Assembly (NCBI GenBank): GCA_000244995.1 | Contig: CM001438.1 | Coordinates: 2,938,090 to 3,002,089 of the forward strand | Length of the DNA stretch: 64,000 bases | Origin: Burkholderiales bacterium JOSHI_001 | GTDB lineage: Bacteria > Pseudomonadota > Gammaproteobacteria > Burkholderiales > Burkholderiaceae_C | Reading direction: 5' to 3' | Part shown: piece by piece, positions 11,501 through 20,529 of the stretch | How positions within the stretch are numbered: the stretch's first letter is position 1 | How the letters are laid out: the number at the start of each line of letters is the position of its first letter | Notes under the pieces: generated by a model | The model's input: the letters and a program-made list of their open reading frames with translations, nothing else | Databases searched by the model: none | What the model was told of the DNA's origin: nothing | Made by a program: the position numbers and the translations under genes

Positions 11501-12962
11501 TGTGGAACTTGCGCTCGCTGACCTTCACCAGCACCGCCCTGTGGCCAAAGGGGAAGAGCACGCCGCGGTAGACCACCCGCACGTAGTGGTCCCGGCCCTG
11601 CGTGGCCTGGTGCACCCAGCTTTCCAGGTCCAGGCCGGGCGGCTCCCAGTCGCCGCGGCTGTCCAGCCAGGCGCCCTGGCTGGACAGCATCAGCAGCCGG
11701 GTGTCGATGGGCTGCGGCGCGTAGTTGCTCATCGAGAAGTTCGACGACAGGTGCGTGACCTGGTAGCGGTCGTAGTCGGACAGCGTGGTCTCGCTGGTGA
11801 CGAAGGGGTTGCCCTGGTCGGGCAGCGGCAGCTCGGTGAAGCCGGCGGGGAACTTGTCCTGCATGGCCTTGTTGCCAAAGCCGGTGGTGGCCCAGACCGC
11901 GCGCAGCGTGCGCCCGGCGTCGGGCACCGGTGCGTCCACACCCGCGGGCCCCAGCAGGCGCGTGTGCCACAGCTCGGTGTGGGTGGAAAAGCGCGAAGTG
12001 GCCGGCAGCGCCGCATGGCGCCAGTGCTCACCGTCGTGGGGCGACACGATCAGGCGCCAGGGCAGCTCCAGCGCCGTCTGCGTGCTGCCCGGCAGCGCGG
12101 GCTTGGGCTTCAGGCGCAGCACCGGCAGCTTCACCGCCGCCAGGCCCGGCAGCGCGGTCTGGCTGGCCTGCAGTTCGCCCAGGCGGCGGCGCAAGGTGGC
12201 GTCGCTGGCGGCACCACCGGCGCGAGCGATCTGGGTCTGGCGCAGGCTGAAGGCGTTGAGCGCCGTGCCGCGCAGGCCGGCCATGGCCTGCACGCTGACC
12301 AGCGTGGTGTTGCCCGCCGGGCTGCTGACCAGGGCCTGGCCCGCCACCCGCCAGCGCGGCCACAGGTCCAGCACCGGCCGGCGCAGCTGGCGCGGCAAGG
12401 CGCCGGCCGGAACGCTCATCTTCAGCGTCTGGATGGCGTTCAGCAGCCCGTCCAGGGTGTAGGGGCACTCGAAGCCGTCGGGCCACACGAACACCAGGCG
12501 CGATTCGTTCGCCGCGCGGGCACGGATGGGATGCGGGTCCACGTTGTTGTCGGCCGGCGGCGTGGGCACCGGCTTGCCCGCAGGCGGCGGCGGCACGTCG
12601 GGGGCACCCACGCCGGGGGGCGGGTTTTCGAAGAACACCTCCTCGGCAATGGACTGCGGTGGGTGGTGCACGATGAGGAATGCGGCGCCGCTGCCGCTCT
12701 TGGCCAGCAGCGGCGGCCGGCTGCCGGGCTTGCGCCCCACGTTCACGAGCTGGAAGCGCAGCGCCACCAGGTCGTCGGGCCGCACCACCGCGTCGCCCGC
12801 GCGCTGGCCCGAGAAGAGGTTGCCGACGAAGTCGATCCGCTGCGGCACCACCACCTGCCCCAAAGTGGCACCGGCCACCGACGTGGCGCTGACCGTGGCA
12901 GATGTGGCGCTGCTGCCCAGGGCGGTGAGGCCCGTGCCCTTGGTCTGCTTCTTCTTCGCCAT
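8595..12962 (-). CDS. giant uncharacterised protein B (1455 aa)
   Basis: Unrecognised 1455-aa protein starting MAKKKQTKGTGLTALG, with a low-complexity Ser/Ala/Thr stretch at residues 17-33 and no signal peptide. Three broad zones can be seen: a strand-rich N-terminal part (to about residue 820); a helical, Ala/Leu-rich zone from about 830 to 1100 with heptad-like spacing; and a C-terminal part from about 1108 with long runs of alternating hydrophobic and polar residues (for example ARLTIEIEVFIFSGSVTI), suggesting a large beta-sheet. A glycine cluster FGGGGFFGL falls near residue 1290. Gene B is 68 bases downstream of an alpha/beta hydrolase on the same strand and is followed immediately by gene A. 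Function unknown; a structural or assembly role is only inference. Confidence 0.85.
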   Translation of the reverse strand: MAKKKQTKGTGLTALGSSATSATVSATSVAGATLGQVVVPQRIDFVGNLFSGQRAGDAVVRPDDLVALRFQLVNVGRKPGSRPPLLAKSGSGAAFLIVHHPPQSIAEEVFFENPPPGVGAPDVPPPPAGKPVPTPPADNNVDPHPIRARAANESRLVFVWPDGFECPYTLDGLLNAIQTLKMSVPAGALPRQLRRPVLDLWPRWRVAGQALVSSPAGNTTLVSVQAMAGLRGTALNAFSLRQTQIARAGGAASDATLRRRLGELQASQTALPGLAAVKLPVLRLKPKPALPGSTQTALELPWRLIVSPHDGEHWRHAALPATSRFSTHTELWHTRLLGPAGVDAPVPDAGRTLRAVWATTGFGNKAMQDKFPAGFTELPLPDQGNPFVTSETTLSDYDRYQVTHLSSNFSMSNYAPQPIDTRLLMLSSQGAWLDSRGDWEPPGLDLESWVHQATQGRDHYVRVVYRGVLFPFGHRAVLVKVSERKFHKMAGNPAYLRQRMFLVVRERVKHYDDAGQLRPFGASDATVPHEFPFTAVRMLTTVTPDLAQPAKTELEPGLGQLLFWPALGPADKPPPFFFRMAATDLDGREVQFELPLVFMSNTLASPRDRVGNKLVPKHAGVGGAADAANRALKGWRKFQLADALDDPSGDERATAQLKRQRVTLAVSNKAGDTSVEVAHLTFDAQVPATDANSASFKAFKAFTPDLLKPMFYPRVSRLKARIGAMAQLTGSDGFNQLRWNKTYLQAGFNPAINKGEVFAEVPDRAGMGQLDFGKQGDRSGGFVMPNLKPSALSRALGPTAGAVSDVVGGKVKPTGFFPPGGAGDLPLPLLFGCIPLSAVIQEVGDLLGNLGKAPKFASEASTKVESFFNDLMRLYQFVSGLASQPGGLASAALAVVKGTVKDLLQQAAAFGAAELAPITAKVNALMAVLDSVRTQLDSLAGKSFDLANPLAGVNLGDALDAPQGSGNLRKALNELKSTVQASTLIPAGFRQQVNAVVAQALAVLDAIALIAGLVTHGKALYDALKNLLDNPAPGQSLGELITHPDQLAPKVQAVADAMGAVKADVAAFPLLEGPPRKTLLAALDAVEQALSTVADLLLLLENLLGEELVVRFDWKPEIKSWGFDPSAPLFVVHDKNAFIVAVEARMKKSGGAPKIQVLCGLHHFDLVLIAPASFLELNFDKIEFSVDSSAKMNVDVLLSGIKFVGPLSFVETLRDLIPLDGFSDPPYLDISPQGIDAGFNVALPAITCGVLNLSNVSLGAGFTVPFIGQPLSVRFNFCTREQPFHLTVYVFGGGGFFGLTIDPHGVQILEAAFEFGAAISVDFGVASGGVSVMAGIYFRMESDAASLTGYFRLEGHVDVLGLITASLELYLELSYEFETGKAVGKARLTIEIEVFIFSGSVTISCEKKFAGSNGDPTFRQLLGVSANPALPLADELAGIDASTRYGWRDYCEAFA

Positions 12963-13030
12963 GGCCGTGCTCCGGCTTGCTGCGTACCATGCAGCGGAGC
13001 CCAGAGCGTAGGCCCGAGCAATGCGCCTGG

Positions 13031-13960
13031 CTAGCGCGAACCGTGGGGGATGGGGGCTGCGTCGTGAAACGAATCGCTACGGCCGCGCTGCACCGCGCCG
13101 GCAATGCCCGCCGCCATGCGCGGCAGCAGCGGCAGCGGCAGGTCGTGGCCCATGCCTTCCAGGACATCCAGTTCGGCGCCGTGGATCTTGGTGGCCAGGT
13201 CGTGCGCGGCCGCCACCGGCACCAGCGGGTCCTGCTGCCCGTGGATGATGACGGTGGGGCAGGCGATGCGCCCCAGCAAGCCCGAGCGGTCACCATCGGC
13301 GATGACGGCCAGCAGTTGGCGCGCCGTGCCGGCGGGGCGCCAGGCGCGCTTCACGGTGGCCAGCAGGCGTTCGCGAAAGCGCTGCGGCTCGGGCGGGTGG
13401 GTGTGGCTGCCGATCAGGCCCCACAGGTGGGACAGGTGGTCCACCACGTCCTCGGGCGCGTTGCTGCGTGGCCGCGAGATCATGGCCGCACGCACCGCCC
13501 CCTTCGGGCCCGGCAGATGGCGCGCGCCCGAGGTGGTCATGATGAGCGTGAGGCTGGCCACGCGCTGCGGCTGCATCACGGCCAGGTGCTGCGCGATCAT
13601 GCCGCCCATGCTGGCGCCCACCACGTGGGCCTGGGCGATGCCCAGGGCGTCCAGCACGCCCAGGGCGTCGGCCGCCATGTCGGCCAGGCTGTAGGGCGCC
13701 TGCTGCGAGATGTGCAGCGCATGTTTCAACCCGGCCCAGGCGATGTTGGGCACGCCCAGCGCGTCGAAGCCGGTGGACAGGCCGGCGTCGCGGTTGTCCA
13801 TGCGCAGCACCCGGAAGCCCCGGCGGACCAGGTCGTCCACCAGCTCTTCGGGCCAGGCCACCAACTGCATGCCCAGGCCCATGATCAGCAGCAGCGTGGG
13901 GCCACCGGGAGGACCGCGGTCGTCCACTTCGATGGCGATGCCGTTGGCGTGGATCTGCAT
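13031..13960 (-). CDS. alpha/beta hydrolase
   Basis: A 309-aa alpha/beta-hydrolase-fold enzyme. The oxyanion strand LLLIMGLGMQLVAWP follows the first strands. The nucleophile elbow is VVGASMGGMIAQ (GxSxGG, Ser in the middle), the acid region is VIIHGQQDPLVP (Asp), and the catalytic His is in EGMGHDLPLPLLP. The pattern is that of small-ester hydrolases or aclacinomycin-methylesterase-like enzymes. Its ATG overlaps the stop of the upstream lipase-like gene by one base (TGATG), so they are translationally coupled. Substrate unknown; lying beside a wax ester/triacylglycerol synthase and a lipase-like gene suggests lipid esters, which is inference. Confidence 0.88.
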   Translation of the reverse strand: MQIHANGIAIEVDDRGPPGGPTLLLIMGLGMQLVAWPEELVDDLVRRGFRVLRMDNRDAGLSTGFDALGVPNIAWAGLKHALHISQQAPYSLADMAADALGVLDALGIAQAHVVGASMGGMIAQHLAVMQPQRVASLTLIMTTSGARHLPGPKGAVRAAMISRPRSNAPEDVVDHLSHLWGLIGSHTHPPEPQRFRERLLATVKRAWRPAGTARQLLAVIADGDRSGLLGRIACPTVIIHGQQDPLVPVAAAHDLATKIHGAELDVLEGMGHDLPLPLLPRMAAGIAGAVQRGRSDSFHDAAPIPHGSR

Positions 13961-14832
13961 CAGCCCTCCTGGGGCGCGGGGTGGGTCAGGCGGTAGAGCC
14001 AGCGGCGGGTGCCGCGCAGGTCAAAGGGTTGCCAGTGGTCAGGGTCCTGGGCCAGGCGGTCGGCCACGGCGTACAGCGCCAGCGGGTTCATGCCCATGCC
14101 CATGTGGCTGGCGTGCACCTCGATGTTCTCGGCCAGCGGGGCGGGGTCGTTCAGGCTGCAGTGCCAGGCCACCACGCCGTCGGTGCGCGAATAAATGCTG
14201 GTGGTGGGCAGCGGCGGCGGGCGGCGGATGCCGGCCAGGGTTTCTTCGTCATGCACCGACTGGCCGCTGACCAGTTCGAACAGGCGCCAGGCGTTGGTGG
14301 CTTCGGGGTGGCCGGTGAAGGGCGTGCCCAGGGTGATGACGCAGCGCACCAACTCGGGCACTTCCTTGGCCAGTTCGCGTGCGAACAGGCCGCCCAGGCT
14401 CCAGCCCACCAGGCTGACCTTGCGGCCGTGCGCGTCGGCCACCGCCCTCACCTGCTGCAGGCACTTGGTCAACACGCCGCTGCGTGGCCCGAAGTTGAAG
14501 CCCTGGGCCCAGGGATAGGGCACGTAGCCGCGCTGCACCAGAAAGCGCCGCAGCGGCAGCGTGGTCAGGTCGTTGGCCGCGAGGCCGGGCAGGACCACCA
14601 CCGGGTGCCCGTCGCCCGCGGGCATCTGCTGCAACCAGGGCCGGGCCATGTGCAGCGCGGCCCATTCCCAGGGCGCGCGGCCCTCCAGCATCATCAGCAA
14701 GGGCCCGGGCGGCTGGCGCAGGCGGTGCGGTGGCACCGGCGGCACGGCCTGGGCACCGGGATGGCGGTGTGGCGCGTCGGGCTGTGAACGCGGCTTTCGA
14801 CGGGAACCGGACAGGGCCATGGCGGGGCTCAT
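13960..14832 (-). CDS. lipase-like alpha/beta hydrolase
   Basis: About 290 aa, alpha/beta hydrolase with the features of triacylglycerol-lipase/PGAP1-type proteins: the early strand HPVVVLPGLAAND, the nucleophile elbow SLVGWSLGGLFARELA (GWSLGG), the following ITLGTPFTG typical of lipases, an acid in YSRTDGVV, and a His in ASHMGMGMN. No signal peptide, so probably cytoplasmic or membrane-peripheral. The start is uncertain: ATG at 14832 or 14820, neither with a clear ribosome binding site. It sits between the WS/DGAT gene and a second hydrolase on the same strand, which suggests turnover of storage lipid (inference). Confidence 0.85.
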   Translation of the reverse strand: MSPAMALSGSRRKPRSQPDAPHRHPGAQAVPPVPPHRLRQPPGPLLMMLEGRAPWEWAALHMARPWLQQMPAGDGHPVVVLPGLAANDLTTLPLRRFLVQRGYVPYPWAQGFNFGPRSGVLTKCLQQVRAVADAHGRKVSLVGWSLGGLFARELAKEVPELVRCVITLGTPFTGHPEATNAWRLFELVSGQSVHDEETLAGIRRPPPLPTTSIYSRTDGVVAWHCSLNDPAPLAENIEVHASHMGMGMNPLALYAVADRLAQDPDHWQPFDLRGTRRWLYRLTHPAPQEG

Positions 14833-14841
14833 CAAGGCATG

Positions 14842-16323
14842 TTAGCCGGGGGGTGCGTCGGCCTCTGGAGTGCCCCCCCCAGACGAGGGCGGGCTTGACG
14901 CCGCGCCCAGGCCGGCCAGGCGTGCGTTCAGGGCCCGCAGTTCGTCCATCTCGGCCATCAGGGCCGCGGCCAGTTCGCGGGCGTCGGGCAGGGCCTGGCG
15001 GTCGGCCATCAGGCCGAAATCCAGCTGGGCGGCATAACTTTCCACCGTGATGTTCAGCCCCACCCCGTGCACGACGATGGACGTGGGGTAGTTGCACAGC
15101 ATGCGCGCCCCGGCCAGGTACAGCGGCACCGGCGGACCGGGCACGTTGCTGATGACCAGGTTGCTGACCTGGGGCAGGCGGTCGGCCAGTTTCGCGCCGC
15201 CGTACAGCGCCGCCGCGGCCTGCACCAGCCAGGGCACGCCGATGGACGGCACATCGGTGGGCAGGATGCTCTTGACCGAACCCATCGAGCTTTTCATGGC
15301 CTGAGCAGCCGCCAGCACATGCAACAGCCGCCGGCGCACATCCGCCAGGTGGGTGCCCAGCGACACCAGGCTCATGGACACCTGGTTGTGGGCGCGGGTG
15401 TCGCCGGCTTCCCGCAAGGAGATCGGAACGCCGGCCACCAGGCTTTTCTTCGGCAGCGCGCCGTGCGCCATCAGGTAGCGCCGCAGCGCGCCGCTGCACA
15501 GCACCATCACCATGTCGTTCAGCGTGGCGCCATGGCGCTTGCCCAGGGCCTTCAGTTCCTGCAGCGGCACCGTGGCCACGGCAAAGCTGCGGGCCTCGCC
15601 CACGGTGCGGTTGAAGGGCGTGTTGGGGGCCAGGGTGAGGTTGCTCACCGCGCTGCGGGCCGACAGCATCTGCTTGAGCGCGCTGGCCAGGGTGCCCAGC
15701 GTGGCGGGCAGTTCACGCAGGCCCCCGGCCACCTGGCGGGCTTCCAGCAGCAAGGCGGTGCGCAGCATCTCGGCCACGCCCAGGCGGTAGCGGTGCGGCC
15801 GTTTCGAAGCCCGGGCTTCGAAGGGCCGAGGGGTGAGGCTCACGTCCAGCAGCACCTGGGCCAGGGCCACGGCGGCCTGGCCGTCCACGGCGGCGTGGTG
15901 CAACTGCGAATACACCGCCACCCAGCGACGGCCGGCCAGGCCGGAATCAAAACCTTCAATGACATGGAAGCGCCACAGGGGTCGCGCGCGGTCCAGCAGT
16001 TGCGGGTGCAGTTGCGCCACCAGGTCTTCCAGGCCGGCCATGCCGGCGTCGGCCGCCACCTGGTGCACGCAGACGTGCCAGTCCAGGTCGGGTTCGGCGT
16101 CCACCCACACCGGGTTGGCCAGGTTCAGCGGCATCCACCACAGGCGGCGGCGAAACGGCGCCAGCGCGGGCAGGCGTTCGCGGATGTGCTGCTTCAGCAA
16201 CTTGGCCCAGGGGCCGCGCTGTCCGGCCGGCAATTCGTAGACGTTCAGCGCGCCCACATGCATGGGCATCTGCGGGGTTTCCAGTTGCAGGAACAGCGCG
16301 TCCAGTTCGGCCAGGGGTTTCAT
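14842..16323 (-). CDS. wax ester synthase/diacylglycerol acyltransferase (WS/DGAT)
   Basis: These enzymes esterify fatty alcohols or diacylglycerol with acyl-CoA to make wax esters or triacylglycerol storage lipid at the membrane/lipid-body surface. The 493-aa product has the family start MKPLAELDALFLQLE and the catalytic HHxxxDG motif (His142, His143, Asp147 in LHHAAVDG). It also has PLWRFHVIEG before the motif, and the downstream blocks GATLNDMVM and NVPGPP. The ATG at 16323 matches family N-termini; one at 16332 adds three residues. It is followed at short spacing by two alpha/beta hydrolases on the same strand, and 76 bases separate it from the upstream EamA transporter stop. Confidence 0.92.
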   Translation of the reverse strand: MKPLAELDALFLQLETPQMPMHVGALNVYELPAGQRGPWAKLLKQHIRERLPALAPFRRRLWWMPLNLANPVWVDAEPDLDWHVCVHQVAADAGMAGLEDLVAQLHPQLLDRARPLWRFHVIEGFDSGLAGRRWVAVYSQLHHAAVDGQAAVALAQVLLDVSLTPRPFEARASKRPHRYRLGVAEMLRTALLLEARQVAGGLRELPATLGTLASALKQMLSARSAVSNLTLAPNTPFNRTVGEARSFAVATVPLQELKALGKRHGATLNDMVMVLCSGALRRYLMAHGALPKKSLVAGVPISLREAGDTRAHNQVSMSLVSLGTHLADVRRRLLHVLAAAQAMKSSMGSVKSILPTDVPSIGVPWLVQAAAALYGGAKLADRLPQVSNLVISNVPGPPVPLYLAGARMLCNYPTSIVVHGVGLNITVESYAAQLDFGLMADRQALPDARELAAALMAEMDELRALNARLAGLGAASSPPSSGGGTPEADAPPG

Positions 16324-16399
16324 CGGCGCCATCGTAGGCGCGCCCTGCCCCAGCCAGCCAGAGGGCCGACCCCAGGGCATGGCTCGGGCTTGCCAGGCT

Positions 16400-17320
16400 T
16401 CAGGCGGCAGCGCGCTGGCGCCGCTGCAGGCCCAGCAGTTCGTTGCCCACCAGCGCGGCGATGACGATGCCGCCGCCCACCAGGGCGCTGGCGCCGGGCT
16501 GTTCACCCGCCCAGGCCCAGGCCCACAGCACGCCCATCAGCACTTCCAGCAGGCCGAGCAAGGACATCTCGGCGGCCGGCAGCACTGCGGCCACGCGCAC
16601 CGCCAGAAGGCAGGGCACGGCCAGTTGCAGCACGCCCAGCAGGCCCAGCAGGCCCAGGTCGCGCGGGGTGGCGGCAAAGGGCACGGACAGCGGCAGCGTG
16701 ACCAGGGCCGAGATCACCGCGCCGATCAGCACCGCGGGCAGCATGTCCGGCGGCTCGTCGGCTTCGTGCGGGCGCATGTCGTCGGCGTTGGCGCTGCCGC
16801 GCGACAGGTGCTGCATCAGGGTCCAGTTGGCGGCGCCGGAAATCGGCACCAACAATGCCACCAAGGTGCCCTGCACCGACGCGCCGGGCCCGCCCAGTTC
16901 GTGGCTGAACATCCACGCAATGCCGGCGCCGGCCAGCGTTATGGCAACCCAGGTGCGCGTGGGCAGTTGGTGTTTGAGCAGCACGCGCGAGAACAGTGCG
17001 GCCAGCAGCGGCGCCACCGACATCGTGACCAGCACATTGGCCACCGTGGTCAGCATGATGGCCACCATGAAGGCGGTGTACATGAAGGCCCAGCACACCC
17101 CGCTGGCCCACAAGGTCCAGCCGCCGGTGGCGATGCGATGCCACAGGCCCGCGCCGCGCATCCAGCCGAGCGCAATCAGCAAGGCCAGCGCGTTGAAGGC
17201 ACTGCGCCAGAAGGTGACCTCGAAGCTCCTGGCCGATTCCAGGTGTCGCGTCACCGCGCCGGCGATGCTCCACAGGAAGGTCACCACCAGCATGGTGGCA
17301 ACGGCCTGCCGGTGGGTCAC
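16400..17320 (-). CDS. EamA/DMT-family transporter
   Basis: A 306-aa inner-membrane permease with ten predicted helices in two EamA repeats. The first starts [29 protein letters not shown]; the second ends with LLGLLEVLMGVLWAWAWAGEQP followed by a last Gly/Ala helix and an Arg-rich tail. The start is the GTG at 17320, overlapping the typA stop as GTGA, so this gene is coupled to typA at the end of the rimP-nusA-infB operon. The exported or imported metabolite cannot be told from sequence. Confidence 0.88.
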   Translation of the reverse strand: MTHRQAVATMLVVTFLWSIAGAVTRHLESARSFEVTFWRSAFNALALLIALGWMRGAGLWHRIATGGWTLWASGVCWAFMYTAFMVAIMLTTVANVLVTMSVAPLLAALFSRVLLKHQLPTRTWVAITLAGAGIAWMFSHELGGPGASVQGTLVALLVPISGAANWTLMQHLSRGSANADDMRPHEADEPPDMLPAVLIGAVISALVTLPLSVPFAATPRDLGLLGLLGVLQLAVPCLLAVRVAAVLPAAEMSLLGLLEVLMGVLWAWAWAGEQPGASALVGGGIVIAALVGNELLGLQRRQRAAA

Positions 17321-19152
17321 GCCGCCGATTCCCGCGAGGCGCGCTTGCGGTCGTGTTCCTTCAGGTGGCGCTTGCGCACCCGGATGCTCTTGGGCGTGAT
17401 CTCCACCAGTTCGTCGTCCTCGATGAACTCGACGCCATATTCCAGCGAAAGGTCGATCGGCGGGGTGATCTTGATCGCATCTTCCTTGCCGGACACGCGG
17501 AAGTTGGTCAGCTGCTTGGTGCGGGTGGCGTTCACCACCAGGTCGTTGTCGCGGCTGTGGATGCCCACGATCATGCCTTCGTACACCGGGTCGCCGGCCT
17601 TCACGAACATGCGGCCGCGGTCGTCCAGCTTGCCGAGCGCGTAGGTGAAGATTTCGCCGTCGTCCATGCTGATCAGCACGCCGTTCTTGCGGCTGGCGAT
17701 CTCGCCCTTGTAGGGCTCGTAGCCGTCGAAGATGTTGCTGATCAGGCCCGAGCCACGCGTGAGGTTCATGAACTCGTTGGAAAAACCGATCAGCCCGCGC
17801 GCCGGGATGCGGTACTCCAGGCGCACGCGCCCGCGGCCGTCCGGCTCCATGTTCACCAGGTCGCCCTTGCGTTCGCCCAGGGCCTGCATCACGCCGCCCT
17901 GGTGCTGTTCTTCAATGTCCACGGTGACCAGTTCCACCGGCTCGTGGCGTTCACCATCAACCTGGTGGAACACCACGCGCGGCTTGGAGACGGCCAGTTC
18001 ATAGCCTTCGCGGCGCATGTTCTCCAGCAGGATGGTCAGATGCAGTTCGCCGCGGCCGGACACTTCGAAAATGCCGTCCTCGTCGGTTTCCTTCACCCGC
18101 AGCGCCACGTTGCTTTGCAGTTCCTTCTGCAGCCGGTCCCAGATCTGGCGGCTGGTGACGTACTTGCCTTCGCGGCCGGCCAGCGGGCTGGTGTTGACGC
18201 AGAAGTTCATCGTCAGCGTGGGCTCGTCCACCTTCAGCATGGGCAGGGGCTGGGGGTTGGTCGGGTCGGTGATGGTGACGCCGATGCCGATGTCTTCAAT
18301 GCCATTGATCAGCACGATGTCACCCGGGCGTGCGGACGTGACCTGCACCCGGTCCAGGCCCTCGAAGCACAGCACCTGGTTGACGCGGCCCTTGGTCTGC
18401 TTGCCGTCCGGGCCTTCCATCACCAGCACGTCCATGCCGGGTTTCAGGGTGCCAGCGTTGATGCGGCCCACGCCGATGCGGCCGATGAAGGTGCTGTAGT
18501 CCAGCGCCGAGACCTGGAATTGCAGCGGCGCTTCCGGGTCGCCGTCGTGCGCCGGCACGTGCTTGAGCACGGTCTCGAACAGGGCCGACATGTCGGGGCC
18601 CCACTGCTCGCCGGGCTCGCCTTCGGTCAGCGAAGACCAGCCGTTGATGCCCGAGGCGTACACCACCGGGAAGTCCAGCTGTTCATCGTTCGCGCCCAGC
18701 TTGTCGAACAGGTCGAAGGCGGCATTCACCACCTTGTCGCAGTTGGCGCCGGGCTTGTCCACCTTGTTCACCACCACGATGGGCTTCAGGCCGAGGGCCA
18801 GCGCCTTCTTGGTGACGAAGCGGGTTTGGGGCATCGGGCCTTCCTGGGCGTCGATCAGCAGCAGCACGCCATCCACCATGGACAGGGCGCGCTCCACCTC
18901 GCCGCCGAAGTCCGCGTGGCCGGGGGTGTCCACGATGTTGATGTGGGTGCCCTTCCAGCTGACGGCGCAGTTCTTGGCCAGGATGGTGATGCCGCGCTCG
19001 CGCTCGATGGCGTTGCTGTCCATCACGGTGTCCACCACCTTTTCGTGGTCGGCGAAGGTGCCGCTCTGGCGCAGGAGTTGGTCCACCATCGTGGTCTTGC
19101 CATGGTCGACGTGGGCGATGATGGCGATGTTGCGAATTTGCTGTTGGGTCAT
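17317..19152 (-). CDS. typA: ribosome-associated GTPase TypA/BipA
   Basis: TypA/BipA is a translational GTPase acting in ribosome assembly and stress adaptation. The 611-aa protein has the full set of G motifs: P-loop [14 protein letters not shown], switch regions with [31 protein letters not shown] and the SALD-type G5. EF-G-like domains III and V and the C-terminal TypA-specific domain follow ([16 protein letters not shown] near the end). It lies six bases after truB, in the same operon. Confidence 0.97.
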   Translation of the reverse strand: MTQQQIRNIAIIAHVDHGKTTMVDQLLRQSGTFADHEKVVDTVMDSNAIERERGITILAKNCAVSWKGTHINIVDTPGHADFGGEVERALSMVDGVLLLIDAQEGPMPQTRFVTKKALALGLKPIVVVNKVDKPGANCDKVVNAAFDLFDKLGANDEQLDFPVVYASGINGWSSLTEGEPGEQWGPDMSALFETVLKHVPAHDGDPEAPLQFQVSALDYSTFIGRIGVGRINAGTLKPGMDVLVMEGPDGKQTKGRVNQVLCFEGLDRVQVTSARPGDIVLINGIEDIGIGVTITDPTNPQPLPMLKVDEPTLTMNFCVNTSPLAGREGKYVTSRQIWDRLQKELQSNVALRVKETDEDGIFEVSGRGELHLTILLENMRREGYELAVSKPRVVFHQVDGERHEPVELVTVDIEEQHQGGVMQALGERKGDLVNMEPDGRGRVRLEYRIPARGLIGFSNEFMNLTRGSGLISNIFDGYEPYKGEIASRKNGVLISMDDGEIFTYALGKLDDRGRMFVKAGDPVYEGMIVGIHSRDNDLVVNATRTKQLTNFRVSGKEDAIKITPPIDLSLEYGVEFIEDDELVEITPKSIRVRKRHLKEHDRKRASRESAA

Positions 19153-19158
19153 GGGGTT

Positions 19159-20082
19159 TCAGGCGATGAGCGCCTGCACTTCTAAGGGAGAAAGCAGTCG
19201 GTCGGCGATCAGTTCGCCGGCCGTGATGTGGGCGCTGCCGAGAAAGGCGCGCGGTTCGGGGCCGTAGACGCGCACGCCGGCCTGGTCGCCCAGGGCCACG
19301 CGGCGGCGCAGGCCGGACAGGAAACGTCCGGCCTCGTCTTCCGGCAGCCGCACCTGCGGCCAATCGGCCAGCAGGCTGTCGGCGGGCAGCAGCAGCGCAT
19401 TGCGCTCGGCGTCGGTCATGGCCTGCAGCGCTTCCAGCGTGACAGCCTGTTCCACCCGCAGCGGCCCGCTGGCGGTGCGGCGCAGACCCGACAGCCAGGC
19501 GCCGCAGCCCAGCGCCAGGCCGATGTCGTCGGCCAGGGTACGGATGTAGGTGCCCTTGCTGCAGACCACGTCGATCACCAACTGGTCAGTCTGCTGCGAA
19601 ACGATGTCGATGCGATGAATCACCACGGAGCGCGGCGTGCGCTCCACTTCTTCGCCCGCGCGGGCGTATTCGTACAGCGCCTTGCCGTCCTTCTTCAGCG
19701 CCGAATGCATGGGCGGCAGCTGGGTGATGGGGCCGGTGAAGCGCATCAGCACGGCTTCTATCGCGCCAGGCGCCAGGTTCACGGGCTTGGCATCGTAGAG
19801 CTCGCCCTCGCCGTCGCAGGTGTTACTGCGTGCGCCCAGCGTGAGCGTGGCGCGGTAGGCCTTGTCGGCGTCCAGGCTGACCTGGCTGAACTTGGTGGCG
19901 GCGCCGAAGCACAGCGGCAGCAGGCCGCTGGCCAGCGGGTCCAGGGTGCCGGTGTGGCCGGCCTTCTCGGCGTTGAAGGCCCGCTTGGCCTTCTGCAGCG
20001 CGTCGTTGCTGGACAGCCCCAGGGGCTTGTCCAGCAGCAACACGCCATGCACGGCGCGGCGTACGGTGCGCGGCCTGTTCAC
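19159..20082 (-). CDS. truB: tRNA pseudouridine(55) synthase TruB
   Basis: TruB makes pseudouridine 55 in the T-arm of tRNAs. The 307-aa product opens with [20 protein letters not shown] and contains the catalytic Asp in [18 protein letters not shown], then [10 protein letters not shown] and the [12 protein letters not shown] motif, followed by a C-terminal PUA-like region. The frame is open far upstream, but the GTG at 20082 is chosen because it overlaps the rbfA stop (GTGA) and gives the normal length. Central member of the rimP-nusA-infB-rbfA-truB operon. Confidence 0.96.
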   Translation of the reverse strand: MNRPRTVRRAVHGVLLLDKPLGLSSNDALQKAKRAFNAEKAGHTGTLDPLASGLLPLCFGAATKFSQVSLDADKAYRATLTLGARSNTCDGEGELYDAKPVNLAPGAIEAVLMRFTGPITQLPPMHSALKKDGKALYEYARAGEEVERTPRSVVIHRIDIVSQQTDQLVIDVVCSKGTYIRTLADDIGLALGCGAWLSGLRRTASGPLRVEQAVTLEALQAMTDAERNALLLPADSLLADWPQVRLPEDEAGRFLSGLRRRVALGDQAGVRVYGPEPRAFLGSAHITAGELIADRLLSPLEVQALIA

Positions 20083-20447
20083 TCGTCGTCCTTGGCCCGC
20101 ATGGCATTGGCCTTGTTGATCAGGGCCGACAACTCGGCCGCGCGCTCGGTGGTACGGTCGAACTGGAAATGCAGCGTGGGCACGGTGTGGATGGCCAGGC
20201 GCTTGAACAGGCCGTTGCGCAGGAAACCGGCGGCTTCGTTCAGTGCGGCCTGGCATTCGGCGGGCTCGCCCACCAAGAGCGAGAAGAAGACCTTGGCGTG
20301 CGCGTAGTCGGGCGTCACTTCCACTGAATTGATCGTGACCATGCCCACGCGCGGGTCCTTCAGCTCGCGGATCAGCTCGGCCACATCGCGCTGGATCTGG
20401 TCGGCCACACGGAAGCTGCGGTTGGGGGCGGATTTCTTGTGTCGCAT
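20079..20447 (-). CDS. rbfA: 30S ribosome-binding factor A
   Basis: RbfA is a KH-like cold-shock factor needed for late 16S rRNA 5'-end maturation. The 122-aa protein begins [21 protein letters not shown] and carries the conserved blocks [50 protein letters not shown] and [15 protein letters not shown]. It lies between infB (82-base gap containing a strong hairpin) and truB (overlap). Confidence 0.96.
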   Translation of the reverse strand: MRHKKSAPNRSFRVADQIQRDVAELIRELKDPRVGMVTINSVEVTPDYAHAKVFFSLLVGEPAECQAALNEAAGFLRNGLFKRLAIHTVPTLHFQFDRTTERAAELSALINKANAMRAKDDE

Positions 20448-20477
20448 GGGGGTGTCCGGCGGCTGCCCTGTAAGGAC

Positions 20478-20508
20478 AAACCCCGCCGTCTTGTCGAGGG
20501 CGGGGTTT
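20478..20508 (-). terminator. intercistronic hairpin between infB and rbfA
   Basis: A perfect 10-bp inverted repeat (AAACCCCGCC / GGCGGGGTTT) with an 11-base loop lies in the 82-base gap between the infB stop and the rbfA start. On the minus strand it is followed by only a very short T run, so it is more likely a partial terminator or mRNA-stabilising hairpin that lowers readthrough into rbfA-truB than a full terminator. Confidence 0.6.
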
Positions 20509-20529
20509 GCGCAAAGGGCAACACCGCTG

